The position numbers were made by a program, and so were the translations under genes. A DNA stretch of 8,200 nucleotides from GWC2-40-17 sp035400705 (GTDB lineage: Bacteria > Patescibacteriota > Patescibacteriia > Magasanikbacterales > UBA10003): assembly GCA_035400705.1 (NCBI GenBank), contig DAOMZV010000028.1, positions 1 to 8,200 of the forward strand. The letters run 5' to 3'. Within the stretch, counting starts at the first letter, position 1. The number at the start of each line of letters is the position of its first letter. Below the pieces are notes generated by a model that ran no database searches, was not told the origin of the DNA, and saw only the letters and a program-made list of their open reading frames with translations. This document shows positions 1-5,891 of this stretch, piece after piece.

Positions 1-1448
1 TGGGGTTGGCTCTAAGCGCTAAATATGTGGATAAATTATCTTTTAAGACTTTTGTTTTATTAGGTGATAGCGAAATGGCCGAAGGTTCAGTTTGGGAAGC
101 GGTAGAGATCGCAGCTTATTACAAATTAAATAATTTAATTGCTGTTCTTGATATTAATCGTTTGGGTCAAAGAGGGGAAACTATGTTGGGGCATAAGGTG
201 GTTGAATATCAAAAACGTTTAAAGGCATTTGGTTGGGAAACGATTGTTATTGATGGGCATAATTTGTCACAAGTTTTAAAAGCTTATAACAAGGCTTTAA
301 AAGTTAAGGGACGGCCAGTAGCTATAGTTGCTAAAACATTAAAGGGCAAGGGCGTTAAAATGGTAGAAAATAAAGAAGGTTGGCACGGAAAAAGTTTGTC
401 GCCGGAAATGGCAGAAAAAGCTATAAAAGACTTGGGGATACTTGATCTTGCTTGGTGTGGAGAAATTGCCAAACCTAAAAAAGCTGTTTTAAAAATAGAA
501 AAAACAAAATCAACTTCCTTGATTGATTATAAGATTGGAGAAAATAAATCGGTACGAGAAGCTTACGGAGAAACCTTAGCTATCTTGGCTCAAAAGTATC
601 CTTCGTTAGTTGTTTTAGATGCGGAAGTTAGCAATTCGACCGGAGCAGAAAAGTTTAAACAATTATATCCTAAAAGATTTTTTGAAATGTTTATTGCTGA
701 GCAAAACATGATTAGCACGGCTTTGGGTATGTCGCGAGCGGGTAAAATTCCTTTTGTTTCTACTTTTGCCGCCTTTTTTTCTCGTGGTTTTGATCAAATT
801 AGAATGGCAGCTTATAGCTTAGGCAATGTTAAATTTTGCGGATCACATGCCGGGGTTTCTATCGGACCAGATGGTGTGTCGCAAATGGGTTTGGAGGATA
901 TTGCTTTATTTCGCTCAGTTTTTGGTTCGGTGGTGCTGTATCCTTGCGATGCTGTAGCCACTCAGAAGCTGGTAGAAGAAATGGCGCGTTTTTCCGGTCT
1001 GGTTTATTTACGCTCTACTAGGGAAGCTTTGCCAGTTATTTATCAAGCAGAAGAAGAATTTAAAATTGGTGGATCTAAGATTTTAAAATCAAGCGAACAA
1101 GATGTAATAACTATTGTGGCTGCTGGTATAACAGTTTTTGAAGCTTTAAAAGCTTATGAAGAATTAAAAAAGCGAGGTGTCGACGTTAGGGTGATTGATT
1201 TATATTCAATCAAACCAATTGATGGGGCGGCTTTGCGTCAGGCAGCTCAAGAAACGGGAAAAATTGTTGTGGTTGAAGACCATTATGCTGAAGGTGGAAT
1301 TGCCGAAGCTGTCAGAAGCTCTTTAGGCCAAGAAGCTGGTAAGGTGGTTTCTTTAGCAGTTAAAAAACGTCCACATAGTGGTACTAGTGAGGAATTATTG
1401 ACTTATGAAGAGATTTCAGCCGAAGCCATTATTAAAAAGATTATTTAA
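1..1448 (+). CDS. tkt: Transketolase, 5'-truncated by the window edge
   Basis: Thiamine-diphosphate enzyme moving two-carbon units between ketose and aldose phosphates in the cytoplasmic non-oxidative pentose phosphate pathway. The frame is open to base 1, so the TTG at 6 is internal; roughly the first 120 residues of a ~600-residue family are missing. Counting from that TTG, the TPP/metal motif GDSEMAEG is at 20-27 (GDS where GDG is usual, Asp kept) with its partner Asn 51 in LDINRLGQ. The pyrimidine-binding domain starts near 180, with the catalytic Glu 232 in FIAEQNM, then TFAAFFSRGFDQIRMAA and GSHAGVSIGPDG. The C-terminal domain runs from about 350 and contains VVVEDHYAEGG. The protein follows human TKT closely and is unlike the E. 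coli TktA type. It is one chain; the split N/C form seen in some archaea and bacteria is not used here. A terminator follows directly. Family assignment is very secure. Confidence 0.96.
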   Translation, partial: GLALSAKYVDKLSFKTFVLLGDSEMAEGSVWEAVEIAAYYKLNNLIAVLDINRLGQRGETMLGHKVVEYQKRLKAFGWETIVIDGHNLSQVLKAYNKALKVKGRPVAIVAKTLKGKGVKMVENKEGWHGKSLSPEMAEKAIKDLGILDLAWCGEIAKPKKAVLKIEKTKSTSLIDYKIGENKSVREAYGETLAILAQKYPSLVVLDAEVSNSTGAEKFKQLYPKRFFEMFIAEQNMISTALGMSRAGKIPFVSTFAAFFSRGFDQIRMAAYSLGNVKFCGSHAGVSIGPDGVSQMGLEDIALFRSVFGSVVLYPCDAVATQKLVEEMARFSGLVYLRSTREALPVIYQAEEEFKIGGSKILKSSEQDVITIVAAGITVFEALKAYEELKKRGVDVRVIDLYSIKPIDGAALRQAAQETGKIVVVEDHYAEGGIAEAVRSSLGQEAGKVVSLAVKKRPHSGTSEELLTYEEISAEAIIKKII

Positions 1449-1450
1449 AC

Positions 1451-1477
1451 AAAAGCCGCTTAACCAGCGGCTTTTAT
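1451..1477 (+). terminator. Intrinsic terminator of the transketolase gene
   Basis: A perfect 10-bp stem (aaaagccgct at 1451-1460 with agcggctttt at 1466-1475) closes the 5-nt loop taacc. It begins 3 nt after the stop codon. The T run is short (TTTT, then AT), so termination may be incomplete. Confidence 0.8.
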
Positions 1478-1507
1478 AGTTTAGACTATTGCTAGGGATA
1501 AAAAATA

Positions 1508-1536
1508 TTGACTTTAAAATTAATTTATGGTAAGAA
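1508..1536 (+). promoter_or_regulatory. Possible promoter of the zinc-ribbon gene
   Basis: TTGACT (1508-1513, five of six consensus bases) is followed after 17 nt by TAAGAA (1531-1536), a weak -10. Start would be near 1543, giving a leader of about 20 nt. The -35 is good and the -10 poor, so this is tentative. Its position between a terminator and a gene with its own SD supports it. Confidence 0.4.
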
Positions 1537-1562
1537 ATAAGCAGCTCTTTTAAGGTAAAAAT

Positions 1563-1838
1563 ATGACAGATTGTGAAGAGGAAAACATGGTTGGAGTTAC
1601 AACAGGCAACATTTCCTGCGCTAGATGTGGCAAGAATCACATTTTTGTTGCCGATTATAAAGAAGCTTTTTTCCTGAAAGGATCTGTATATGTTCGTTGT
1701 AGCGTTAATCAAGGCCCTGGCAAATGTAATTTTTGGTTTGACAGAGTTATGTCACCAGAAGATTATCGGATAAACGCTAAAAAAACCGGCGTTTCGTCAG
1801 CCTTGGTTCAAAAAGTTCTTGAAGGACCTTCATTTTAA
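1563..1838 (+). CDS. Small zinc-ribbon-like protein, function unknown
   Basis: I do not recognise this 91-residue protein. It has two cysteine pairs, C19-X2-C22 (CARCGK) and C46-X8-C55 (within RCSVNQGPGKC), about 23 residues apart. That is the layout of a zinc ribbon, and an aromatic stretch (NFWF) follows the last Cys. The C-terminal third is helical and basic (DYRINAKKTG). Two starts are possible: ATG 1563 with AAGGT six bases upstream, or ATG 1587 (83 aa, keeping all four paired cysteines) behind AAGAGGA at 1576-1582. The first is used here because it has normal SD spacing. It is the only gene in the window with a clear Shine-Dalgarno site. It lies alone between two terminators and so is probably monocistronic. 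Zinc binding is inferred from cysteine spacing; partner and role are unknown. Coding style matches the neighbouring genes, with no sign of transfer. Confidence 0.8.
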   Translation: MTDCEEENMVGVTTGNISCARCGKNHIFVADYKEAFFLKGSVYVRCSVNQGPGKCNFWFDRVMSPEDYRINAKKTGVSSALVQKVLEGPSF

Positions 1839-1848
1839 GTGAGTTTAG

Positions 1849-1876
1849 ACCGCGGGATAACTTCCGCGGTTTTTTA
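1849..1876 (+). terminator. Intrinsic terminator of the zinc-ribbon gene
   Basis: A 7-bp GC-rich stem (accgcgg at 1849-1855 with ccgcggt at 1864-1870) has the 8-nt loop gataactt. A run of T follows through 1875. This is a textbook Rho-independent terminator, 11 nt after the stop. Confidence 0.88.
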
Positions 1877-1883
1877 TTACCCC

Positions 1884-1912
1884 TTGACAAAATATTAAAA
1901 GTATGCTATACT
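1884..1912 (+). promoter_or_regulatory. Strong extended -10 promoter of the RRM gene
   Basis: A perfect -35 TTGACA (1884-1889), a 17-nt spacer and TATACT (1907-1912, five of six) are joined by TGC just before the -10, an extended -10 element. Transcription should begin near 1919. It is the best sigma70-type promoter in the window and fits high expression of the RNA-binding protein. The start codon is more than 130 nt further on, so the transcript has a long leader. Confidence 0.9.
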
Positions 1913-1918
1913 TTAATT

Positions 1919-2051
1919 TAAGTAGTAAGTGTTTCTCAAAGCGTTTTCTTAGCTAATTTAAGCTCAGCTCACTTTAGCCTTTAGGCGATTTGCCTTAGAA
2001 CTTAAGAAACTTGCGAGAAGGTCGCCTTACTTTAAAAATTTCTTGATTTTT
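1919..2051 (+). ncRNA. Structured 5' leader of the RRM gene (candidate cis-regulatory RNA)
   Basis: Between the predicted transcription start and the ATG lie about 132 nt with no convincing ORF. Four pairings nest within one another: 1924-1929 with 2026-2031 (agtaag/cttact), 1932-1937 with 2015-2020 (one GU), 1945-1951 with 2003-2009 (tttctta/taagaaa), and the small hairpin 1983-1986 with 1992-1995. A competing fold pairs 1983-1991 with 2019-2027, a 9-bp helix with two GU pairs. A third option is a gcga/tcgc hairpin (2013-2025) presenting GAAGG in its loop. No SD lies next to the start codon. The pairings were found by eye. Regulation by cold, or by the RRM protein itself, is inference from what is known of cold-inducible RRM genes such as cyanobacterial rbp. 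Confidence 0.5.
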
Positions 2052-2336
2052 ATGGCAAAAAAGTTATACGTAGGCAATTTATCCTACGGAACCACTCTTG
2101 AAAATATTAAGAGTGCTTTTTCCCAAGCCGGTACCGTTGTTGACGCTGCTATTATCACTGATAAATTCAGCGGTCGTTCCAAAGGTTTTGGTTTCGTGGA
2201 AATGTCTTCTGATGAAGAAGCCAACAATGCTATTTCCATGTGGAATGGCAAAGATTTAGATGGCCGCAACCTCACTGTTAACGAGGCTAGACCTCTCCAA
2301 CCGAGAGCTCCTAGAACTGGTGGCTATCAGAGATAA
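2052..2336 (+). CDS. Single-RRM RNA-binding protein
   Basis: This 94-residue protein is one RNA recognition motif with a short tail. RNP2 is LYVGNL (5-10) and RNP1 is KGFGFVEM (44-51). The aromatics expected for stacking on RNA bases are present (Tyr 6, Phe 46, Phe 48), and the rest follows the beta-alpha-beta-beta-alpha-beta order up to about residue 80. The tail (ARPLQPRAPRTGGYQR) is Arg/Pro/Gly-rich, like the tails of cyanobacterial Rbp proteins. ATG 2052 is chosen because MAKKLYVGNL is the typical family beginning; a TTG at 2043 would add three odd residues. Neither start has an SD. The gene is monocistronic with a near-consensus promoter, long leader and strong terminator. Its codons are noticeably richer in C than those of its neighbours, fitting high expression. 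It probably binds single-stranded RNA as a chaperone or mRNA regulator; target unknown. Confidence 0.94.
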   Translation: MAKKLYVGNLSYGTTLENIKSAFSQAGTVVDAAIITDKFSGRSKGFGFVEMSSDEEANNAISMWNGKDLDGRNLTVNEARPLQPRAPRTGGYQR

Positions 2337-2345
2337 TTTTTATCT

Positions 2346-2382
2346 AACAAAACACCCGTCTATTGGCGGGTGTTTTGTTTTT
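2346..2382 (+). terminator. Strong intrinsic terminator of the RRM gene
   Basis: A perfect 13-bp stem (2346-2358 with 2367-2379) including the core cacccg/cgggtg has the 8-nt loop tctattgg and runs into TTTTT (2378-2382). The -35 region of the next promoter overlaps its 3' arm, so the two transcription units are packed with no spare DNA. Confidence 0.92.
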
Positions 2383-2403
2383 GTTAGCAAAATTTGTTAT
2401 AAT
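2375..2403 (+). promoter_or_regulatory. Promoter of the 2432-4766 gene set
   Basis: A perfect TATAAT (2398-2403) is preceded by TGT, making an extended -10. With 17-nt spacing the -35 is TTGTTT (2375-2380, three of six). An extended -10 can make up for a weak -35. The start would be near 2410, about 22 nt before the ATG. A second TATAAT at 2421-2426 has no -35 partner. Confidence 0.7.
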
Positions 2404-2431
2404 ATTTTCAGATTTTAATTTATAATTTTTT

Positions 2432-2824
2432 ATGATCAAAAAACAACTTTATATCATAATTGGAGTTTTAGTGGCGGTTTCCATAGCAATTATTTTAATT
2501 ATTCGTTTTGTATTTAAGGTGCCTTTGGTAGCTAATAACCCAGCAACTAATCAACCAGAAAATCAAAATACAGAGCCACCTACTACTAATACTATTCCTG
2601 AAAGCCGGACGGATGGTTTGGAAGTTTGGACTGGCACCATTACTTTAGCAGAGCCCCCAACTTTGACCGTGGGAGAAAAAATTTATACTTTAAAAATTTT
2701 AGAACGAAACACCCTTTCCATCTTTGAAGGTAAGGGATATAAAACTGGCGATTTAGTGAATGTAATGGGTAAAATGGATGGAGAAAATATTAATGTCTCC
2801 GGGTTAAATAAATTAGTTAAATAA
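2432..2824 (+). CDS. Membrane-anchored small protein with a possible OB-like domain
   Basis: I do not recognise this 130-residue protein. Residues 6-28 form one hydrophobic helix after a Lys-Lys start, so it is probably a signal anchor with the remainder outside the membrane. Residues 31-60 are a flexible linker rich in Pro, Asn and Thr. Residues 63-130 alternate short beta-like stretches with turns (VWTGTITL, KIYTLKIL, GDLVNVMGKM, NINVSGL); a plan of the form 'make value / limit / new value' resembles small OB-fold domains. That fold is a guess from pattern only. There is no lipobox and no cysteine. No SD precedes the ATG. Only 3 nt separate its stop from the DedA start, so both are probably translated from one mRNA and both act at the envelope. 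A specific function cannot be given. Confidence 0.75.
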   Translation: MIKKQLYIIIGVLVAVSIAIILIIRFVFKVPLVANNPATNQPENQNTEPPTTNTIPESRTDGLEVWTGTITLAEPPTLTVGEKIYTLKILERNTLSIFEGKGYKTGDLVNVMGKMDGENINVSGLNKLVK

Positions 2825-2827
2825 TTA

Positions 2828-3439
2828 ATGTTTACACATTTATTGGAAATTTTAGGTATTTTTGTTGTTAATCTCATCAACAGTTTAGGTTATGGTGGCG
2901 TCTTTTTAACCATGGCCATTGAAAGTGCTTGTATTCCTTTACCTAGTGAAATTATTATGCCTTTTGCCGGATATTTAGTTTATTCCGGCAAATTTAATTT
3001 ATTAGTCGTGTCACTTTGGGGCGCCTTGGGTAATTTGTTCGGCTCGTGGGTGGCTTATGGGGTTGGGTATTATGGTGGTCGCCCCTTTCTTGATAAATAT
3101 GGCAAGTATATTTTACTTAATAAAAAAGATTTGGATTTAGCTGATCGTTGGTTTAATCGTCATGGTCAAAGTACAGTTTTTTTCAGCCGATTGTTGCCAG
3201 TTATTAGAACTTTTATTTCCTTACCCGCTGGTATTAGTAAAATGAATTTTGGTAAGTTTTCATTCTTTACTTTTATTGGTGCTTTGCCTTGGTGTTATTT
3301 TTTAGCTTGGGTTGGATTTAAATTAGGACCCAATTGGGCTTCTTTGAGGGTCTATTTTCATCGTTTTGACTTAGTGATTGGTTTAATTTTGATTTTAGGA
3401 ATTATTTGGTTTGTTAAAAAACATCTTAAGAAGAATTAA
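2828..3439 (+). CDS. DedA/VTT-family membrane protein
   Basis: This 203-residue protein is the usual length for DedA-family (VTT/SNARE-associated domain) integral membrane proteins. Several bacterial members are undecaprenyl-phosphate or phospholipid flippases needed for envelope upkeep and proton balance. Family marks are the re-entrant segment ESACIPLPSEIIMPFAGYL (32-50, with Glu 32 and Glu 41), G..YGGR (80-85), and the signature FFSRLLPVIRTFISLPAG (118-135) with Arg 121 and Arg 127, followed by M139. Hydrophobic segments lie near 7-30, 48-75, 140-165 and 180-197, and the end is basic (KKHLKKN). The start lies 3 nt after the upstream gene and has no SD. The substrate cannot be read from sequence; the flippase role is family knowledge. 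Confidence 0.93.
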   Translation: MFTHLLEILGIFVVNLINSLGYGGVFLTMAIESACIPLPSEIIMPFAGYLVYSGKFNLLVVSLWGALGNLFGSWVAYGVGYYGGRPFLDKYGKYILLNKKDLDLADRWFNRHGQSTVFFSRLLPVIRTFISLPAGISKMNFGKFSFFTFIGALPWCYFLAWVGFKLGPNWASLRVYFHRFDLVIGLILILGIIWFVKKHLKKN

Positions 3440-3449
3440 ACCAGATTTT

Positions 3450-4766
3450 ATGATTAAAAATAAAACAGAGCTAATCAGAATTGGTTTAACTAAACGAGAT
3501 CAGGAAATGCATCAAAAACTCCTGATGATTTTAGAGCATGCTTTAAAAGAGGTTGATCCTTATCTTTTAACTAAACATCAGTTGAAGAAAATAGATTTTA
3601 AAAAATATAAAAAAATTTATATTGTTGGTGCTGGTAAGGGGACCTTTAGAATGGCTTTAGCTGCCGAGGAAGTTTTAAAAAATAAAATTACAGCGGGAGT
3701 AATTAGCATTCCGGAAAAATTAAAAGGTAAACAGCTGACTAAAATAAAAGTTAATTTAGCCGGACATCCTTTTCCTACGCCAGGCAGTTTTAATGGAGCA
3801 AAAAAAGTTTTAGCTATGGTTCGTCGAGCTGAAAAAGATGATTTGGTGGTGGGTTTGTTTTCTGGCGGTGCTTCGGCTCTTTTGAGTTTTCCTGCTGATA
3901 ATCTCAGTTTAGAAGATAAAATTGAGGCCACTGGAATCTTGTTGCGTTCCGGAGCTAAAATTCAAGATTTAAATTGTGTTAGAAAACACTTATCGCAAAT
4001 TAAGGGCGGGCGTTTGGCCGAGAATTTATCCTCTCAGGCTAAAATGGTTTCTTTTTACTTATCGGACGTTGTGGGTAATGATTTATCAACCATTGCTTCC
4101 GGTCCAACTATTTCCGACTTAACCACATTTTCCCAAGCTTTAAAAATTTTAGAGAAATACAAAATACTCAAGCAGATTCCTTCAAAAGTCAAACAATATT
4201 TAGAAGACGGTCAAAAAGGACTTTATGCAGAAACACCCAAAAGAGATTTCTCTAATATAAGTAATATAATTATTGGTAGTCATAAAACTTTGGCCCAAGC
4301 CGCCGCCAAAAAAGCAACTCAGTTAGGTTTTAAAACAGAAATAATTACTGATGTAATGCAAGGTTTTACCGAGAAAATTGGTCCGGCAATTATTAAGACA
4401 ATTCATCGCCGTAAGAGAAAAAATTGTCTTTACATAGCAGCTGGAGAAACCACTTTTAAAGTAAAAACAAAACGACCGGGAGGACGTAATCAACAAATGG
4501 CCTTGGCAGTTTTACCACACTTAAATTCAAAGGACTTTTTTTTAGCCTTTGATTCTGATGGTGTTGATGGTGTGGGGCCAGAGAGGGTCGGTGGAGCCTT
4601 GGTTAGTTTGGCGACTTTTAAAAAAGCAACTCAGCTTTCACTTAATCCACTTAAGGCTCTAAAAGAGAATGATGCTTATTATTTTTTTAAAATCACCGGT
4701 GGTTTGATAAAAACAGGCTATGTCGGAACCAATTTGGGTGATTTAGTTTTAGCCATTAGCCTTTAA
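3450..4766 (+). CDS. Glycerate 2-kinase (DUF4147/MOFRL type)
   Basis: This type II glycerate kinase makes 2-phosphoglycerate from D-glycerate and ATP in the cytoplasm, feeding lower glycolysis. It has 438 residues, the family's normal length. The N-terminal DUF4147 domain (about 15-260) shows VGAGKGTF (59-66, with the conserved Lys), GHPFPTPGS (105-113), LFSGGASALL (136-145), the RKHLSQIKGGRLA block (178-190), LSDVVGND (204-211) and ASGPT (216-220). The C-terminal MOFRL domain shows GET (332-334), GGRNQ (344-348), FDSDGVDG (367-374) and TGYVGTNLGDL (422-432). ATG 3450 is chosen; an upstream TTG at 3411 would overlap DedA by 29 nt and add residues not typical of the family. It lies 10 nt after DedA, probably as last gene of the unit. 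Its stop overlaps that of the opposing dus gene, and no terminator is visible. Confidence 0.92.
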   Translation: MIKNKTELIRIGLTKRDQEMHQKLLMILEHALKEVDPYLLTKHQLKKIDFKKYKKIYIVGAGKGTFRMALAAEEVLKNKITAGVISIPEKLKGKQLTKIKVNLAGHPFPTPGSFNGAKKVLAMVRRAEKDDLVVGLFSGGASALLSFPADNLSLEDKIEATGILLRSGAKIQDLNCVRKHLSQIKGGRLAENLSSQAKMVSFYLSDVVGNDLSTIASGPTISDLTTFSQALKILEKYKILKQIPSKVKQYLEDGQKGLYAETPKRDFSNISNIIIGSHKTLAQAAAKKATQLGFKTEIITDVMQGFTEKIGPAIIKTIHRRKRKNCLYIAAGETTFKVKTKRPGGRNQQMALAVLPHLNSKDFFLAFDSDGVDGVGPERVGGALVSLATFKKATQLSLNPLKALKENDAYYFFKITGGLIKTGYVGTNLGDLVLAISL

Positions 4767-5689
4767 TGCCAAGCTAGTAAAATTTTCTTTAATTGATCCA
4801 GATTTTCTATTTGGGTCAATTTTGTTTTTAATTCTTTAGTTTGAGCCAAACCTTTGAGATAAAACATTAAGTGTTTTCTAAATAAAACTAAACCGTAGTC
4901 ACCATAGTTTTTGGCTTGAAGTTCGGCATGTTCTAAAATAGTTTTTTTAATCTGGTCAACAGATAAGGTGGATTTATCAATACCATGGAAAATCCAAGGA
5001 TTGCCTAGAGCGCCACGCGCGATTAAAACACCATCGGCTTTAGTTATATCTAAACATTTTTCAATATCTGCAACTTCAAAAATACTACCATTAGCTAAAA
5101 GTGGTGAAGAAATTATTTTTTTAACTCGTCCTATCATTTCCCAGTCGGCTATTCCAGCGTAGCCTTGAGTTTTGGTGCGACCGTGGAGAGAAATTAAGTC
5201 GGCTCCCGCTTGTTCTATAATTGGGGCTATTTTAAGTATCTCATCAGGTTTAGACCAACCCAATCTAGTTTTAACCGAAACAGGGCAGGGAACTGCCGTT
5301 TTAACCGCCTTAATAATGGCAATGATTCTATCCGGTTCTTTCATTAAGGCACAACCGTGAAAATTTTTGATTAGTTTGGGAGCTGGGCATCCCATGTTAA
5401 TATCAATTCCATCAGGCTCTACTAATTTATAGATTATCTCCGCTGCTCGAGCCATGGTTTGCGGATCGTGACCAAAAATTTGTTGTATAACTGGTCGTTC
5501 TTTTTTATGAACAGCAATCATTTTTAAAGTTTTAAGATTGCTGTGAACAATAGCATCGGCTGAAACCATTTCTCTAAAAATTACTTGAGCATCAAATTTT
5601 TTACACATCAAAGAAAAAGGCTTATCGGTAAAATCAGCCATAGGGGCGAGAGCAATAATTGGATGGGGTGTTTTTTTCCAGTTAATCAT
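4763..5689 (-). CDS. dus: tRNA-dihydrouridine synthase (DusB-like)
   Basis: FMN enzyme that reduces uridines in the tRNA D-loop to dihydrouridine with NADPH. It has 308 residues; the family is usually about 310-340. The TIM-barrel N-terminal part contains APMADFTDKPF (15-25), the active-site block DINMGCPAPK (96-105) with catalytic Cys 101, SVKTRLG (138-144) with Lys 140, SLHGRT (167-172) with His 169, ANGSI (199-203) and ARGALGNPWIF (224-234), all residues expected for FMN and uridine handling. A small helical C-terminal domain follows. ATG 5689 is chosen because the promoter ends just before it; the longer frame from TTG 5725 would start inside the -35 box. Which D-loop position it modifies cannot be read from sequence. 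It faces the glycerate kinase tail-to-tail with overlapping stops. Confidence 0.94.
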   Translation of the reverse strand: MINWKKTPHPIIALAPMADFTDKPFSLMCKKFDAQVIFREMVSADAIVHSNLKTLKMIAVHKKERPVIQQIFGHDPQTMARAAEIIYKLVEPDGIDINMGCPAPKLIKNFHGCALMKEPDRIIAIIKAVKTAVPCPVSVKTRLGWSKPDEILKIAPIIEQAGADLISLHGRTKTQGYAGIADWEMIGRVKKIISSPLLANGSIFEVADIEKCLDITKADGVLIARGALGNPWIFHGIDKSTLSVDQIKKTILEHAELQAKNYGDYGLVLFRKHLMFYLKGLAQTKELKTKLTQIENLDQLKKILLAWH

Positions 5690-5696
5690 AAAATCT

Positions 5697-5725
5697 ACTA
5701 TAATATTTTTTAAATTTAAAATCAA
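5697..5725 (-). promoter_or_regulatory. Promoter of dus, predicting a leaderless mRNA
   Basis: On the - strand TTGATT (5725-5720), a 17-nt spacer and TATAGT (5702-5697) form a good sigma70-type promoter. Only 7 nt separate the -10 from the ATG at 5689, so transcription should start on or one base before the A of the start codon. No SD could exist on such a message. Confidence 0.7.
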
Positions 5726-5764
5726 ATTGACAGTTCATTTTTTTAGCTTGTAAACTGGGTTAGT

Positions 5765-5789
5765 TGTGGATAAGTTTATCTGTGGAAAA
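5765..5789. promoter_or_regulatory. Pair of DnaA boxes
   Basis: TGTGGATAA at 5765-5773 is the exact reverse complement of the consensus DnaA box TTATCCACA. TGTGGAAAA at 5781-5789 is the same orientation with one change (TTTTCCACA), 7 nt further on. AT-rich DNA follows (about 5790-5830). They sit in the divergent gap between dus and the acidic gene. Such closely spaced boxes occur at origins and at DnaA-controlled promoters. No dnaA, dnaN or further boxes are in the window, so I do not call an origin. Confidence 0.6.
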
Positions 5790-5832
5790 CTTTTTTAAGA
5801 AAAAATGGCTAAAATATAATATTTTTAAACTC

Positions 5833-5860
5833 TTGCCTAATTTTTTGGGTTTGTTATTAT
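5833..5860 (+). promoter_or_regulatory. Possible promoter of the acidic-protein gene
   Basis: TTGCCT (5833-5838, four of six) and TATTAT (5855-5860, five of six) are 16 nt apart, giving a start near 5867 and a leader of about 50 nt that would contain the palindrome at 5876-5891. A perfect TATAAT at 5815-5820 is an alternative -10, but its -35 position (TTTTTA) is poor. Confidence 0.45.
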
Positions 5861-5875
5861 AGTTTATATTTAATT

Positions 5876-5891
5876 AGCCGTTTTAACGGCT
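5876..5891. repeat. 16-bp perfect palindrome ahead of the acidic gene
   Basis: agccgttt/taacggct reads the same on both strands. As RNA it forms a 6-bp stem with a 4-nt loop; as DNA it could bind a dimeric regulator. It has no T run on either side, so it is not a terminator. It lies 27 nt before the ATG at 5919. Confidence 0.5.

Noticed and set aside
6..8. TTG as start of transketolase
   Set aside because: The frame continues to base 1 and family comparison shows about 120 residues missing, so it is an internal codon.
284..1021. Open frames on both strands inside transketolase
   Set aside because: They lie wholly in another frame of a secure gene and their translations show no domain or signal.
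1416..1712. 98-codon frame on the - strand across a terminator and the zinc-ribbon gene
   Set aside because: It spans a hairpin terminator and overlaps two better genes; it is low in recognisable features.
1929..1952. Seven-codon GTG frame in the RRM leader as an attenuator peptide
   Set aside because: No SD, no run of a single regulatory amino acid, and this length occurs easily by chance.
2043..2045. TTG start three codons ahead of the RRM gene
   Set aside because: MAKKLYVGNL at 2052 is the usual family start and the TTG has no SD.
3617..3931. 104-codon frame on the - strand inside glycerate kinase
   Set aside because: Antisense shadow of a complete, well-conserved enzyme.
4968..5360. 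Two + strand frames inside dus
   Set aside because: Both are shadows of the TIM-barrel coding sequence and lack start signals.
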